Source of the DNA: Umbilicaria muhlenbergii
Lineage: Eukaryota > Ascomycota > Lecanoromycetes > Umbilicariales > Umbilicariaceae
Assembly (NCBI GenBank): GCA_000611775.1
Contig: KK106985.1
Coordinates: 1,164,291 to 1,228,290, forward strand
Reading direction: 5' to 3'
DNA: 64,000 nt
The notes under the pieces are model-generated. The model did not search any database. It had not been told where the DNA came from and saw nothing but the letters and a program-made list of their open reading frames with translations. Of this stretch, positions 23,372-36,540 are shown one piece after another (positions within the stretch are counted from its first letter, which is position 1; each line of letters opens with the position of its first letter). The position numbers were made by a program, and so were the translations under genes.

Positions 23372-26300
23372 CTTTCAGTGAATTTCTTTGCTGAAACTGA
23401 TACAGTTTCATCACATAATGAGTAAGATTCTCTTCTGATTCTCATGTGTTTCCTTCACTATCATATCCTTTTCATTTGATCAGATAATGTGACTCATCAT
23501 TTATGTCTTGCTGATTTAGAATTTCTTCTACCTTGAATTTAGCATCTTGACTTTTCAGGTCAATCTCTGGTGATTTTTCTTGTATTGATGTTTTCAGATC
23601 TGCTGATTCAAGTAGTGATACATGAAATACTGAATGTATTCACATAATGAGTGAAAGCTCAAGCTTGTAGTTGATGCTTCTCTTAGTTTTTGCAATTCAA
23701 AAGGATCTCAACTTCATGTGATTCAATTTGTTGCTAGATCACTTTGTCTTGATATTATGATGTAAAAGATATACTTTATCTCTCTCTTTGAGAGTAAATC
23801 CTTTAACTCTTTTTTTATTATAATATATCATTGATCTTTTTGAGGTGAATTTGATGTTTCTTTGCAACATTTCATGCAGGTTCTTGAGGTGGTTCACTTA
23901 TACTCTTGCTCATTATGTTATCATTATTAATCCCTTGACCTCATTCATAGCCGGGTTGAAACTGTAATTGATGTAAAATGATGATACTTCAGTTGTCTCT
24001 GTTGCTGCTGAATTGTATGTTAACTGAGTTATCAGTAAGAGTTCTACTCAATTAATTTGCTAATAATTAATGTAACATCATAAGTACTGTTTTATAATCT
24101 GATTGAGCTGTTCAGTCTGTTCATTCATCTGAGGATGATATGATGTTGATAACTTATGATGAATCCTCAACTGATTCATTAACAACTTTTAGAACTTGAA
24201 GGTGAAGAGTTTATCTTTATCAGAGATTATCTCTTTCAGCAGTTCATGATTGACTGTTATAACTTTTAAGAACATATATGCAAGTTCTTCTGCTGATGAT
24301 GCTTCATTGTAAGGTATGAAGTATTCATACTTCATAAGTCTGTCAGTGATAATTAATATTGAATCATAAACTGTTTTCATCAGGGGTTCTTTCAACTTTG
24401 ATAACTTAATCACAAAGTTTAATGTGATGCTTGCTCATGATCTTGATGATGTCTTTGATGACTTAAGTAAATTGTATGACTTATGTCAATCTGCTTTACT
24501 TCTTCAACAGATGTCACATTTTTAAATGATCTCTTCAACTTTCTTCCTCATGTGTGAGAAGTAATATGTCCTCATGAGTCATTCTATTGTTTTGTTAATT
24601 CCCTGATGATCATGTGTCTTGTTGAAATAACCTTCCTCTATTAGCTTTCATTGAAGACTAATAGAAACATAGATCAAATCTTGAAAAAGTAGTAAACTTT
24701 TCTCCTTTTTGAAGCTTTCATGATCCTTGATATTCTGAAGAACCTGCTGTGTTAACTTGTCATTCTTCAACACTTTTTGAATCTCATTCTCAAAAATGTC
24801 ATCCTTTACCTGCATGATGAGGTTGAACTGTCTGTTGAAAGACATGTTCTCTTGTTTATCCTCTCAGAGGATAACATGACTGATGATCAGCTTATCTTGT
24901 AAGTAATCAGCTCATTAACTGAGAGTGTTCACTTTGACATTCTCTGATTCTTTTTGATAATGAATTCTAAAATTATACTGTGACAATTCTTCTGATCAAC
25001 ACACTTGTCTTCAATTTAAGATTTTCATTGTCATGAAATACAGCAGATTTTTATGATCTGAATATACCTGAACCTCATGTTTAGGTCCTTCTAGATACAC
25101 ATGTCATTATTTAAATGCATCAACAATAGTTAACAGCTCCTTGTCATGTATCTCATAACTCATTTCAGCACTTGTAAACTTCCTTAAATAGAAAGCTACT
25201 GAGTGTAGATGTCTCTTATCATCTGATTAACTGATGCATGTTTTTATAACTCTGTCTGACGTGTCTGTCTTGAGCATAATAGGCTTCTCAGGGTTGAAAC
25301 TCATGAGAATCAGTTGAGAAGTGAACTTCTTCTTCAACTCATCAAAGGCTTTCTGTGCTTTAAGTGATCACTCAAATTTCTGATCTTTCTTGATCAACTC
25401 TGTTAGAGGTGATGCAATTTTTAAATACTTTTTGATAAACTTCTTATAGAAGTTTATGAACTCAAGGAAGAACTGTACTTCCTTAATGTTCCTTAATACT
25501 GATCATTCAATCACAGATCATATCTTCTCAGAGTTCATTTGTAACTCTTCTGATGTTATGATGAAACTCAGGAAGTGTACTTTCTTGAAATGAAAAAGAC
25601 TCTTCTCAGACTTTACCTGTAATCCTGCATCCTGAAGCACTTGCAGGATTTTATGAACATGCTGAACATGCTGCTCCTTCAACTTGAAGTAGATCAGTAT
25701 GTCATTGAGGTACATAATCATGAACTGATTCAAGTACTCACACAGTATGTTGTTGATGAAAGCTTGAAAGATTACTGGCATGTTCATTAACCTGAAAGGC
25801 ATTACCAGGTACTCATAGAGTTCAGACCTTGTTCAGAACATGATTTTTCATTCATCTTCTTCTTTGATATGAATCTGGTTGAAAGCCCTTGAAATATCAA
25901 ACTTGATAAATCATTATGCTCCCTGAAACTGATCCTGCAGTTCTGAAATGAGCAGCAAGAGGTAACTGTTCTTGATGATAATGTTATTCAATGCTCAATA
26001 GTTAATGCATAACCTGAGTGAATCATCTGATTTTGGTACAAACAGTATTGAATATTCAGCTGAAGATTGTGATTCTCATATGAATCCTTTTCATAAGTTC
26101 TCCTCTAAGTATTCTCATAAAGCGTTTAACTTTTGAGGTGATAATGAGTAGATAAGTTGCTTTGATAACATGTAATCTTTCATGATTTTAATTTCATGAT
26201 CTCATTTTTAATGTTTTAACAAGACGTCCTGATCCTTTACAGCTGTAAACAATTCCTTGAAGTCTTTATATTCTTTAGAGATAAATAACTTGATAATAAA

Positions 26301-27008
26301 GTCTCAGTCATCTTCAACTCACCTGCTTCACAGTATCTTTGCATCAGGATTCCTCAGTTCCTCATGTGTTTCTTTCACTGACATAATGAAGATCTTCACA
26401 CCTTCAGGTGAGTTCAGGACTGAATATAACTTATTTAAATTATCACTCTTAACAAAGTATATCTCATTTTCAGCTCAATTGATCATTGAATTGACCGCTT
26501 GAAGTCATGATATTCTCAGGACTATATCACTTCCTGGTTACTTCATTATGTTGAATTGAATCTTCTCTCAATGTTGACTTAAATGCATAAGCGTAGGAAC
26601 CGTCTCTCAGTTTACTCATTCATCATTATGTTTCATAAAGGTCTCATCAAATCCTTGAAGCTTAAAAAGATTCTGCTTCACCTGTGTTTGAATTACATGT
26701 TTCACAGCAAATTTTGAGTTCATGAAGTTCCCTGTGCAGCTGCTGTCTATTAGCAGTTGAGCTGGCTGATCATTGACTTTAACTCAGACATGAAAGTTGC
26801 TCATGTCTTTCTGTACTGCAGTGGTGAATTCTCATCATCACTCACTGCCTGAAGACTTCAAAGTAAGTGTCTCTGAGAGCCTCTGACCTGAAGGGCCTTC
26901 TAGTTTTTTGAACTGAAAGAGAAGAAACTTAAGTTCTTCTCTACATACTCAAAGTCTTCCAGATTCACTTTCTGAGTTGAATGTTTGCTCAGATCTCTTT
27001 TGAAGTAC

Positions 27009-27441
27009 TGTAACAGGTGATGTCATAGTGACAGAGATAGTACAATCATTCAAAGAACTATATCAATGTTCATTTAACCACGGCGCTTGGTTCAATGAAC
27101 TACTGATCACATGTAGACTTGAATAAGCTAGAAGGCAGTAGACCTATGAGATTGCATTTAATACATGAGTTGAGCATGAGCTCCTAACTATGAATCTACC
27201 TGTGATTATATAATACTTTAGAAGACTCATGTGTGACTGTACTGCTCTACATGTGTAATCTTACTGCTCAGGGTGCTCATGCCCTGAGCATCATGAGTGA
27301 TTGAGTGCTCAAGGTGCTCATGCCCTGAGCATCATGAGCAGTTGAGTGCTCAAGGTGCTCATGCTCTGAGCATCATGAGCAGTATCACATGTACACCTGC
27401 TACATGTATCAATCAGGTACAGTTTAATGAGAGGTGTAACA
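27009..27441 (-). repeat. GypA 3' LTR of nested minus-strand copy
   Basis: A 433-bp LTR starting TGTAACAGGTGATGTC, with three 41-bp units. It is preceded by the target copy AGTAC. Confidence 0.92.
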
Positions 27442-27974
27442 TTAACTTCCTCCTCAACATTTTCATTCTTGAAAACTCAACCTTCCTCATGCCTTCATCT
27501 GATATCAGAAAGAAGAAGTCATCTACTTCTCATTATTCTCATCTGACTGATTCAATCATCAAGAACAGGAGAGTTATCATGTGAACATGTAATCACTGCT
27601 TAATCAGTGGCAAGGAGTGCAAGATGTCAGATGATTATGATAAATGTGACACCTGTGTTCAACTGAGCATCTCTTGCAACTTGTTCATATCTTCAGAGGA
27701 GATCAACAAGGTGAGTGTGAAGATTCATCACCTGAAAAAGGAAAAAAATGCCATCATGACACAAAAGCAAGAGATAAGAGTGAAGAAAGAGAGGCTTCAC
27801 AAACAAATCACTTTCCTGAGAAAAAAGCAGTCAGACTTGATCTGTACTGAACTTCAGAACATTGAAGAGCTGAAAGTGAATGAATGCACAACTGCTGTGA
27901 CTGCTGATTTTTTTATCAAGCCTTCACTCAACTTTCTTGCATCTGAGGCTTTTAATCTCAGTGACACAAACTGA
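27375..27974 (+). pseudogene. GypA antisense frame, best-preserved copy
   Basis: It starts in the LTR (SSITCTPATCINQV) and continues on the plus strand, opposite to pol. It is the longest uninterrupted version, with 116 codons open at 27624-27974 covering CDTCVQLSISCNLFISS, a lysine/glutamate-rich coiled-coil region and a more acidic tail. The first part, with the first cysteine pair, is separated from it by a break. Function is unknown. Confidence 0.7.
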
Positions 27975-30900
27975 CTTCCTGCAGGTTTCTTTGATGAAAC
28001 TGCTGCAGTTTCACTGCACAATGAGTGAGATTTTCCTCTGATTCTCATGTGTTTCCTCCACTGTCATATCCTTTTCATTTGATCAAGTAGTGTGACTCAT
28101 CATTTATGTTTTGCTGATCTAGGATTTCTTCTACCTTGAATTCAGCATCTTGACTCTTCAGGTCAATTTCTGATGATTTCTCTTGTATTGATGTTTTCAG
28201 GTCTGCTGGTTTGAGTAGTGATATGTGAAATACTGAGTGTATTTGCATAGTGAGTGAAAGCTCAAGCTCATAGTTGACGCTTCCCTTAGTTTTTGCAATT
28301 CAAAAAGGTCTCAACTTCATGTGATTTAATTTGTTGCTAAGTCACTTTGTCTTGATATTGTGATGCAGAAGGTATATTTTATTCTTCTCTTTGAGAGTAG
28401 GTCCTTTAGCTCTCTTTTTATTGTGATATACTGTTGATCTTTCTGAGGTGAATTTGATGTTCCTCTGCAGCATTTCATGCAGGTCCTTGAGGTGATTCAT
28501 TTGTATTCTTGCTTTCTGTGCTATCATTACTAGCCCCCTGACCTCATTCATAGCTGAGTTGAAACTGTAATTAATGTAGAATGATGATACTTCAGTTGTC
28601 TCTGTTGTTGCTGAATTGTATATTAGCTGAGCTATCAGTAAGAGTTCTACTCAATTAGTTTGCTGATAATTAATGTAACATTGTAGGTATTATTTCATAA
28701 TTTGATTTAATCATTCTGTCTGTCCGTTCATCTGAGGATAATATGACATTGACAACTTGTGATGAATCCTCAACTGGTTCACTAATGATTTTCAGAACTT
28801 GAAAGTAAAGAGTTTATCCTTATCAGAGATTATCTCTTTCAGCAGTTCATGATTGACTGCTATAATTCTTAAAAACATATATGCAAGTTCCTCTGCTGAT
28901 AATGCCTCATTGTAAGATATGAAGTATCCGTACTTCATAAGCCTGTCAGTGATAATCAATATTGAATTATATACTGCTTTCATCAGGGGTTCTTTCAACC
29001 TTGATAGCTTAATTATGAAGTTCAGTGTGATGCTTGCTCATGATCTTGATGATGTCTTTGATGATTTAAGTAGATTGTATGACTTGTGTTGATCTGCTTT
29101 GCTTCTTCAGCAGATATTATACTTCTGAATGATCTCTTCAACCTTCTTCCTCATGTGTGAGAAGTAATATGTCCTTGTGAGTTGTTTTATTGTTTTGTTA
29201 ATTTCTTGGTGATCATGCATCTTGTTGAAATGACTTTCCTCTATTAGCTTTCATTGAAGACTAATAGGAACATAGATCAAGCTTTAAAAAAGTAATAAGC
29301 CTTTCTGTTTTTCAAAGCTTTCATGATCTCTAATATTCTGAAGAACCTGCTGTGCTAGTTTATCATTTTTCAACACTTTTCAAATCTCATTTTTAAAAAT
29401 GTTATCCTCTACCTGTATGATGAGGTTGAACTGTTTATTGAAAGACATGTCTCCTTGCTCATCCTCTCAGAGGATAACATGACTGATGACTGATTTATCT
29501 TGCAAGTAATTAGCTCATTAATTGAGAGTGTTCACTTTGACGTTCTCTGATCCTTTTTGATAATGAATTTTAAAATTGTACTGCAACAATTCTTCTGACC
29601 AACGTACTTGTCTTTGTTTTAAGACTTTCATTGTCATGAAATACAACAGATTCTTATGATCTGAGTATACTTAAACCTCATGTTTAGGTCCTTTCAGATA
29701 CACATGTCATTGCTTGAATGTGTTAACAATTGCTAATAGCTCCTTGTCATGTATCTCATAGCTCATTTCAGCGCTTGAAAACTTTCTTGAATAGAAAGCT
29801 ACTGGCTGTAGATGTCTCTTTTCATTTAACTGATTGATGCATGCTTCTATAGCTTCATCTGATGCGTTCATCTCAAGCATAATAGGTTTCTCAGGGTTGA
29901 AACTCATGAGAATCAATTGAGAAGTGAATCTCTTCTTCAACTCATTGAAGGCTTTCTGTGCTTCAAGTGATCACTTGAATTTTTAATCTTTCTTGATCAG
30001 CTTTGTTAGAGGTGATGTGATTTTTGAATACTTTTCAATAAACTTTTTATAGAAGTTCATGAATTCAAGGAAGGACTGTACTTCCTTGACATTTCTTAAT
30101 ATTGATCATTCAATCACAGATTATATCTTCTCTGAATTCATTCATAACCCTTCTGATGTTATTATGAAGCCTAGGAAGTGTACTTCCTTGAAATGAAAAA
30201 GGCTTTTCTCAGGCTTTACCTGTAATCCTGCATCTTGAAGTGCTTGCAGGACTTTTCAGACATGCTGAACATGCTGCTTCTTAATATTAAAGTAGATCAG
30301 TATGTAATCAAGGTAGATGATCATGAACTGATTTAAATACTCTCATAGTACATTATTGATAAAAGCCTGAAAAGTTACTGGCGCGTTTGTTAACCTGAAA
30401 GGCATTACCAGGTACTCATAGAGTTCAGATCTTGTTCAGAATGCAGTTTTTCATTCATCTTCTTCTTTGATATGAATCTGGTTGAAGGCTCCTGAAATAT
30501 TAAACTTGGTAAATCATTGTGCTCTCTGAAACTGATCCTGCAGTTCTGAAATGAGCAGCAAAGGGTAGCTGTTCTTGAAGGTTATGTTGTTCAATGCTTG
30601 ATAATCAACACACAACCTAAGTGAACCGTCTGATTTTGGCATGAACAGTATTGAATATTCAGCTGAAGATTGAGATTTTCATATGAATCCTTTTCATAAG
30701 TTCTCCTTTAAGTATTCTCATAAAGTGTTTAACTTCTGAGGTGACAATGAGTAGATAGGTTGCTTTATTGATGTGCAACCTTTCATGATCTTGATTTCAT
30801 GATCTTATTCTTGATGTTTCAGCAAGGCGTCCTGATCCTTTACAGCTGTAAACAATTCCTCAAAGTCTTTATATTCTTTAAGGATAAATAGCTTGATAAC

Positions 30901-33172
30901 AGGGTCTTGATCATCTTCAACTCATCTGCTTCACAGTATCTTTGCATCAGGATTCTTTAATTCCTCACATGTTTCTTCTGCTGACATAGTGAAGATCTCC
31001 ACACCTTCAGGTGAGTTCAGGACTGAATATAACTTATTCAGATTATCACCCTTAATGAAGTATATCTCATTTTCAGCTCAATTGATCATTGAATTGACCA
31101 CTCAGAGTCATGATATTTTCAGGATTATATCACTTCCTGATTGCTCTGTTATGTCAAATTGAATCTTTTCCCAATGTTGACCTAAATGCATAGGCGTAGG
31201 AACCGTCTCTCAGTTTACTCATTCATCATTATGTTTCATAAAGGTCTCATTGAACCCTTAAAGTTTAAAGAGATTCTGCTTCACCTGTGTCTGAATTGTG
31301 TGTTTCACAGCAAATCCTGAGTTCATGAAGTTCCCTGTGCAGTCACTGTCTATTAACAGTCAGGTTGACTGACTGTTGATTTTAACTTAAACATGAAAGT
31401 TGCTCATGTCTTTCTGTGCTGCAGTGATGAACTCTCATTGTCATTCACTGTCTGAAAGCTTTAAAGTAGACATCTTCAGAGACCTCTGACCTGAAGGGCC
31501 TCCTAGTTTTTTGAACTAAAAGGGGAGAAACTTAAGTTTTTCTCTACATACTTGAAGTCTTTCAGATTCACTTTCTAAGTTGAATGTTTGTTCAGATCTC
31601 TCTTAAAGTATTCACTTCAGAGTTCTCATACCTTCATATAAAGTTCTCATGAGATGTGTGCTTCATCAGAGGTAATGTATCCCCCTTTGATGATGAACTG
31701 AGAACCTTTCAGAGGTGTCTCCTTGATTATATCTTGATAATTGATTTCTTCATGATTTTGGTTCTGTGTAAATGCATCTCAAATAATGTAAAGGATTTGA
31801 TCTTTTATCTCTTTTACTCACTTCATGTACTCCTCTTTCCTGCTGAGGGCGTTGAGTATTTCAGTATACATTTGAATTCACCTTTCTTCATGAGTAGTTA
31901 ATCACTCATTGTTGTCTTCTTTCATGAGTTCTCCTGAACCTTCAGAGGAGGTTATTTTCATGAAGTCTTCTTCCTCATTGAATGAGGGTATTGTATCATC
32001 ATTGTTAATGTAGTTGTCTTTCAAGCTGAACTGCTTTCACCTGACTTGATGTCTCTTTATGTCTGTGATGAAGTTCCTGTGAGAGGTTGCAGCATACTCT
32101 TTTGCCTTCTTTGATTGACATGAAAATCATTCAGAGTCATTTTTGTCACTCTGATGAATTACACAGCTGTCATCATAACAAGCTGTTCAAGACATAGTGT
32201 TGTGCTGAACTGATTGCTTTGATGCTGACTTTTTTAACACAGCGGTGTATGTCTTCTTCTTTGGCAGAAAGGCTTTCATTGAGACTTAATAATTGCATGT
32301 GAAATGTCCTGGCTTTTCACAGCTATAACAATTTCCTTTGACTCTGATATCCTTTGATAACTGTTTGATTCCCCTCTGGAATCAATTCCTTTGAAAAGTC
32401 ACATCAATTTTCATCAGCTGAGGGCTGTAATAAGGTTGATTGTTATACTGAGTGCTTTCACGGGGCTTATTCACCTTTGGCGGTACATAATTTTTTTGGC
32501 TTTTTTCCATGAATCTTTCATACATGTGATTGTTGATGATGACTGACTTCTTGATCATCTTGATCAAGGTGCTTGATCACTCAGATTTGAAGATTTCATC
32601 CTTGATGAAATCCTTTAAGCTCTTGTAGTACTGCGCGGTCAAGGCAGTGTCATCTCAATTTGTATACATGACATGTCTCTGAAAATTGACTGTGTACATC
32701 ACGGCAGCTTCTTTCTGCACAATATTGTAGATTTCTCACTTCACAGTTCTTTTCTGATTAATGATCTCAAACATGATTCTTATCTGCTTCTTGAACTCTT
32801 CTAGACTGAAGAAGATCTTGTTTATTTCATCATCATGATCCTTCTTCTCATTTTTCATATAATCTTGAAGGGTCAGCTCAAATCAATTGAGGGCATCAGA
32901 CCTCAGGTAGAAGGATGCATATAATATTTTATCAAACTTCTTTTTGAACATAATATGATTGAGGTGAATGTAAGTATCAAGCTGAGTGAGGAATGAACTC
33001 AACATCTTACATTTTTTTAAGAACTTGTCTGATGATGAGATCTTGATCTTCATCCCTGATGATGTCAGACTCTCAATGACTGATGAGTCATGATTGAAGG
33101 CTGTCATCCTTTTGAGGGACTCATGAGTCACAGTTTGTTTCATGACTGATATCTTGATGATGATGCTCAAAG

Positions 33173-33605
33173 TGTAACAGGTGATGTCATAGTGATGAAG
33201 ATAATACAATCATTCAAAGAACTATATCAACATTCATTTAATCACAGCGCTTGGTTCAATGAACTACTGATCACATGTAGACTTGAATAAGCTAGAAGGC
33301 AGTAGACTTATGAGATTACATTTGATACATGAGTTGAGCATGAGCTCTTAACTATGAATCTACCTGTGATTATATAATACTTTAAAAGACTCATGTGTGA
33401 CTGTACTGCTCTATGTGTGTAACTTTACTGCTCAGGGTGCTCATGCCCTGAGCATCATGAGTGATTGAGTGCTTAAGGTGCTCATGCCCTGAGCATCATG
33501 AGCAGTTGAGTGCTCAAAGTGCTCATGCTCTGAGCATCATGAGCAGTATCACATGTACGCCTGCTATGCATATCAACCAGGTACAGTTTAGTGAGAGGCA
33601 TAACA
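33173..33605 (-). repeat. GypA 5' LTR of nested minus-strand copy
   Basis: A 433-bp LTR from TGTAACAGGTGATGTC to GAGGCATAACA, followed by the target copy AGTAC and then by the resumed gag of body 2. Confidence 0.92.
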
Positions 33606-35172
33606 AGTACTCATTTCAAAGTTCTCATACTTTCATATGAAGTTCTCATGAGATGTGTGCTTCATCAGGGGTAACATATCCCCTCTTGATGATGAACTGA
33701 GAATCTTTTAAAGGTGTCTCTTTAATTATATTTTGATAATTTGTTTCTTCATGGTTTTGACTTTGTGTAAATGCATCATGAATAATGTAAAGAATTTGAT
33801 TCTTTATCTCTTTTACTCACTTCATGTACTCCTCTTTCTTGCTGAGGACATCAAGTATTTCAGTGTACATTTGAATTCACCTTTCTTCATGAGTAGTCAA
33901 TCATTCATTATTGTCTTTTTTCATAAGCTCTCTGAAGCCTTCAGAAGTCATTATTTTCATGAAGTTTTCCTCCTCACTTGATGAGAATATCATATCATCA
34001 CTGTTAATATAATTGCCTTCTTGATTGAATTATTCTTGTTCAGTCTGATGTCCTTTCACGCCTGTGATGAGGTCTCAGTGAGAGGCTGCAGCACATTCTT
34101 TTGTCTTCTTTAATTAATATGAAAATCATCTGAAGCTGTTTTTGTCACTCTGATGAATTATGCAGCTGTCATCATAACAAGCTGTTCAAGACATAATGTT
34201 ATGCTGAATTAATTCCTTTGGTGCTGACTTCTTTAACACAGCAGCATATGTCTTCTTCTTTGATGAAAAGGCTTTCATTGAGACTCAGTAATTGCATGTG
34301 AAATGTTCAGGCTTTCTGCAGTTATAACAATTCTCTTTAACTTTAATGCCTTTTGATAACTGCTTAGCTCCCCTCTGAAATTGATTCCTACAGAAGGTCA
34401 CATCAATTTTCATCAACTGAGGGCTGTAATAAGGTTGATTGTTATACTGAGTGCTTTCATGAGGTTTGTTAACCTTTGATGATATGTAATTCTTCTGGCT
34501 TTTTTTCATAGATCTTTCATATGCATGATTGTTGATTATGATGAACTTTTCAATCATCTTGATTAAGGTACTTGATTATTCTGATCAGGAAATTTCATCT
34601 TTAATGAAGTCCTTCAAGCTCTTGTAGTACTGCACAGTCAAGGCAGTATCATCTCAATTCATATATGTGACATGTCTCTGAAAATTGATTATGTATGTCA
34701 TGGCAGCTCTCTTCTGCACAATATTGCAGATTTCTCACTTCATGATTCTTTCCTGATTAATGATCTCAAACACAATTCTTATCTGCTTCTTGAACTCCTT
34801 TAGATTGAAGAAGATTTCATTTGTTTCATCATCATGATCCTTCTTCTCATTCTTCATATAATCTCAGAGGGTTGACTTAAATCAATTGAGGACATCAGAT
34901 CTCAAGTAAGAAGATGCATATAATACTTTATCAACTTCTTTCTTGAACATGATGTGGTTGAGGTGAATGTAAGTATCAAGCTGAATGAGGAATGAACTCA
35001 ACATCCTTTGTTCTTTTAAGAACTTATCTGATGATGAGATCTTGATCTTTGTCTCTGATGACATCAGACTCTTAATGACTGATGAATCATGACTGAAGGT
35101 TGTCATCCTTTTGAGGGACTCATGAGTCACAGTTCATTTTATGACTGATATTTTAATGATTGATGCTCAAAG

Positions 35173-35565
35173 TGTAACAGGTGATGTCATAGTGATGAAG
35201 ATAATACAATCATTCAATGAACTATATCAACATTCATCTAATCACAGCACTTGGTTCAATGAACTACTGATCACATGTAGACTTGAATAAGCTTAAAAGG
35301 TAGTAAACCTATGAGATTGCATTTAATACATGAGTTGAGCATGAGCTCCTAACTATGAATCTACCTGTGATTATATAAGATTTTAAAAGACTCATGTGTG
35401 ACTGTACTGCTCTGTGTGTGTAACCTCACTGCTCAGGGTGCTCATGCCCTGAGCATCATGAGTGATTGAGTGCTCAAGGTGCTCATGCTCTGAGCATCAT
35501 GAGCAGTACCACATATACGCCTGCTACATGTATCAATCAGGTATCATTTAGTGAGAGGTGTAACA
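35173..35565 (-). repeat. GypA LTR E (outer right LTR, shortened)
   Basis: A 393-bp LTR with two instead of three 41-bp units; one unit accounts for the length difference from LTR B. It is followed by TAAAA, matching TAGAA at the left end of the array. Confidence 0.88.
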
Positions 35566-35570
35566 TAAAA

Positions 35571-36256
35571 GTCAGTCTTCTGATGTAAGAAATTATTAAG
35601 AATGTCATACTTCAAAGCTCTTTCTTCCTTCCTGTCAAGCGTGATATCATGACTGCTAGTTGAATTTCAAATAAGGAAATAATCAACAATGTCTTTAAGT
35701 TGTATGACTTGCTGAATCATTTTCTAGAGGGAATTTCACCTGATTGCATTATTCACCACTAATTGAAGGTTTTGAAAGTTGTTCAAGGTGAGTGTATTCA
35801 GCTTAATAAGGTCCTCAAATGCCTCTCTTCTTTGAGGTGTATGATGAATAAAGGTGACAATGTTGTGAAGCTTTTCAACTACTCTCCTCTTCTGTCATAA
35901 CTGCAATTCTTTAATATCATCCTCAAGAGCTTGATGAAGGGTAATTTTAACCTCAAAAGCCTTTATCTCCTGATCAAATAAGAAGGCTTTAGCTCTCAGA
36001 TTAAGCACATGTTCAAGGCAGCATAAATAATGATGAATAAAGTTAAGATCTGAATGAAGCTTGCGTAAAACAATCTTCACACATGTATCATTGAAAGAGG
36101 TGTTATTCAGGACAAAATAATCAATCTTAATCACAATATCATACTTCAGAATGATTTTTATAATCAGTTGTGTCATGTTTTCACCTGAGTGTGGTCCTTG
36201 AAGCTGGTGAAGATCAAGTAAAACTGTACAATTCTTGCTCAAATTATCCATGTAAT
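35571..36256 (-). pseudogene. hAT transposase, central core piece
   Basis: A minus-strand frame (36251-35895 and beyond) carries the hAT core signature, with HSGENMTQLI, IDYFVLNNTSFNDT (a diverged form of the acidic DNA-cleavage motif region) and LRCLEH-like sequence (CCLEHVLNLRAKAFLF). It is bounded on the right by the GypB element and on the left by the GypA array. It continues the reading of the N-terminal piece (44724-45414) and leads into the C-terminal piece (8880-9627). Confidence 0.82.
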
Positions 36257-36540
36257 TGTCAGGGTCATCATATAATAGTATGACAGTACAACACTAGTAC
36301 AACATTATAGTATGACACTATAGTATGACATTATATAAATATGATGACTCAGCGCCTAGCGCCTTGACATTAAGTGAAAACTCTTCACAAGGAGGTTCAG
36401 AAACCTGCTTCCTCAGTGATCAGTTTTGCCACTGAATAGAAGATGTATAATCATTGCATTGACCTCATCATGATTATATTGCTTATGACACCCTGTTCAA
36501 ACATCACTACAACACTCTGTCATACACCTCATCTCTTACA
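36257..36540 (+). repeat. GypB 5' LTR
   Basis: This 284-bp LTR runs from TGTCAGGGTCATC to CTCTTACA. Against the 3' LTR it shows about 27 differences by eye, all transitions, with this copy the more T/A-rich one. Confidence 0.93.

Larger units (their letters stand above)
27009..33605 (-). mobile_element. GypA chromovirus, full-length nested copy (minus strand)
   Basis: A complete element of 6597 bp, exactly the length of the plus-strand copy, with LTRs at 27009-27441 and 33173-33605 and the target duplication AGTAC (27004-27008 and 33606-33610). It lies in the gag-pol region of body 2 in the same orientation. On the minus strand, gag begins near 33140, the zinc knuckle lies near 32300, RT near 30250-30700, RNase H near 29700-29940 and integrase near 28790-29300. 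The antisense frame is at 27375-27974. It is a fossil with many breaks. Confidence 0.92.
9628..35565 (-). mobile_element. GypA chromovirus array: three LTRs, two bodies, plus two nested copies
   Basis: A minus-strand Ty3/gypsy array inserted in the hAT transposase. Its layout is LTR A (9628-10060), body 1 (10061-13448 and 20051-22394), LTR B (22405-22838), body 2 (22839-27008 and 33611-35172), and LTR E (35173-35565). Each body sums to about 5732 bp once its nested insert is removed, equal to the bodies of the complete copies. The outer flanks are TAGAA (9623-9627) and TAAAA (35566-35570), a target duplication differing by one transition. Both bodies are broken many times. Confidence 0.85.

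Noticed and set aside
9628-35565. A single giant 26-kb element or virus integration
   Set aside because: The interval resolves completely into four copies of one 6.6-kb LTR element with known ends and target duplications.
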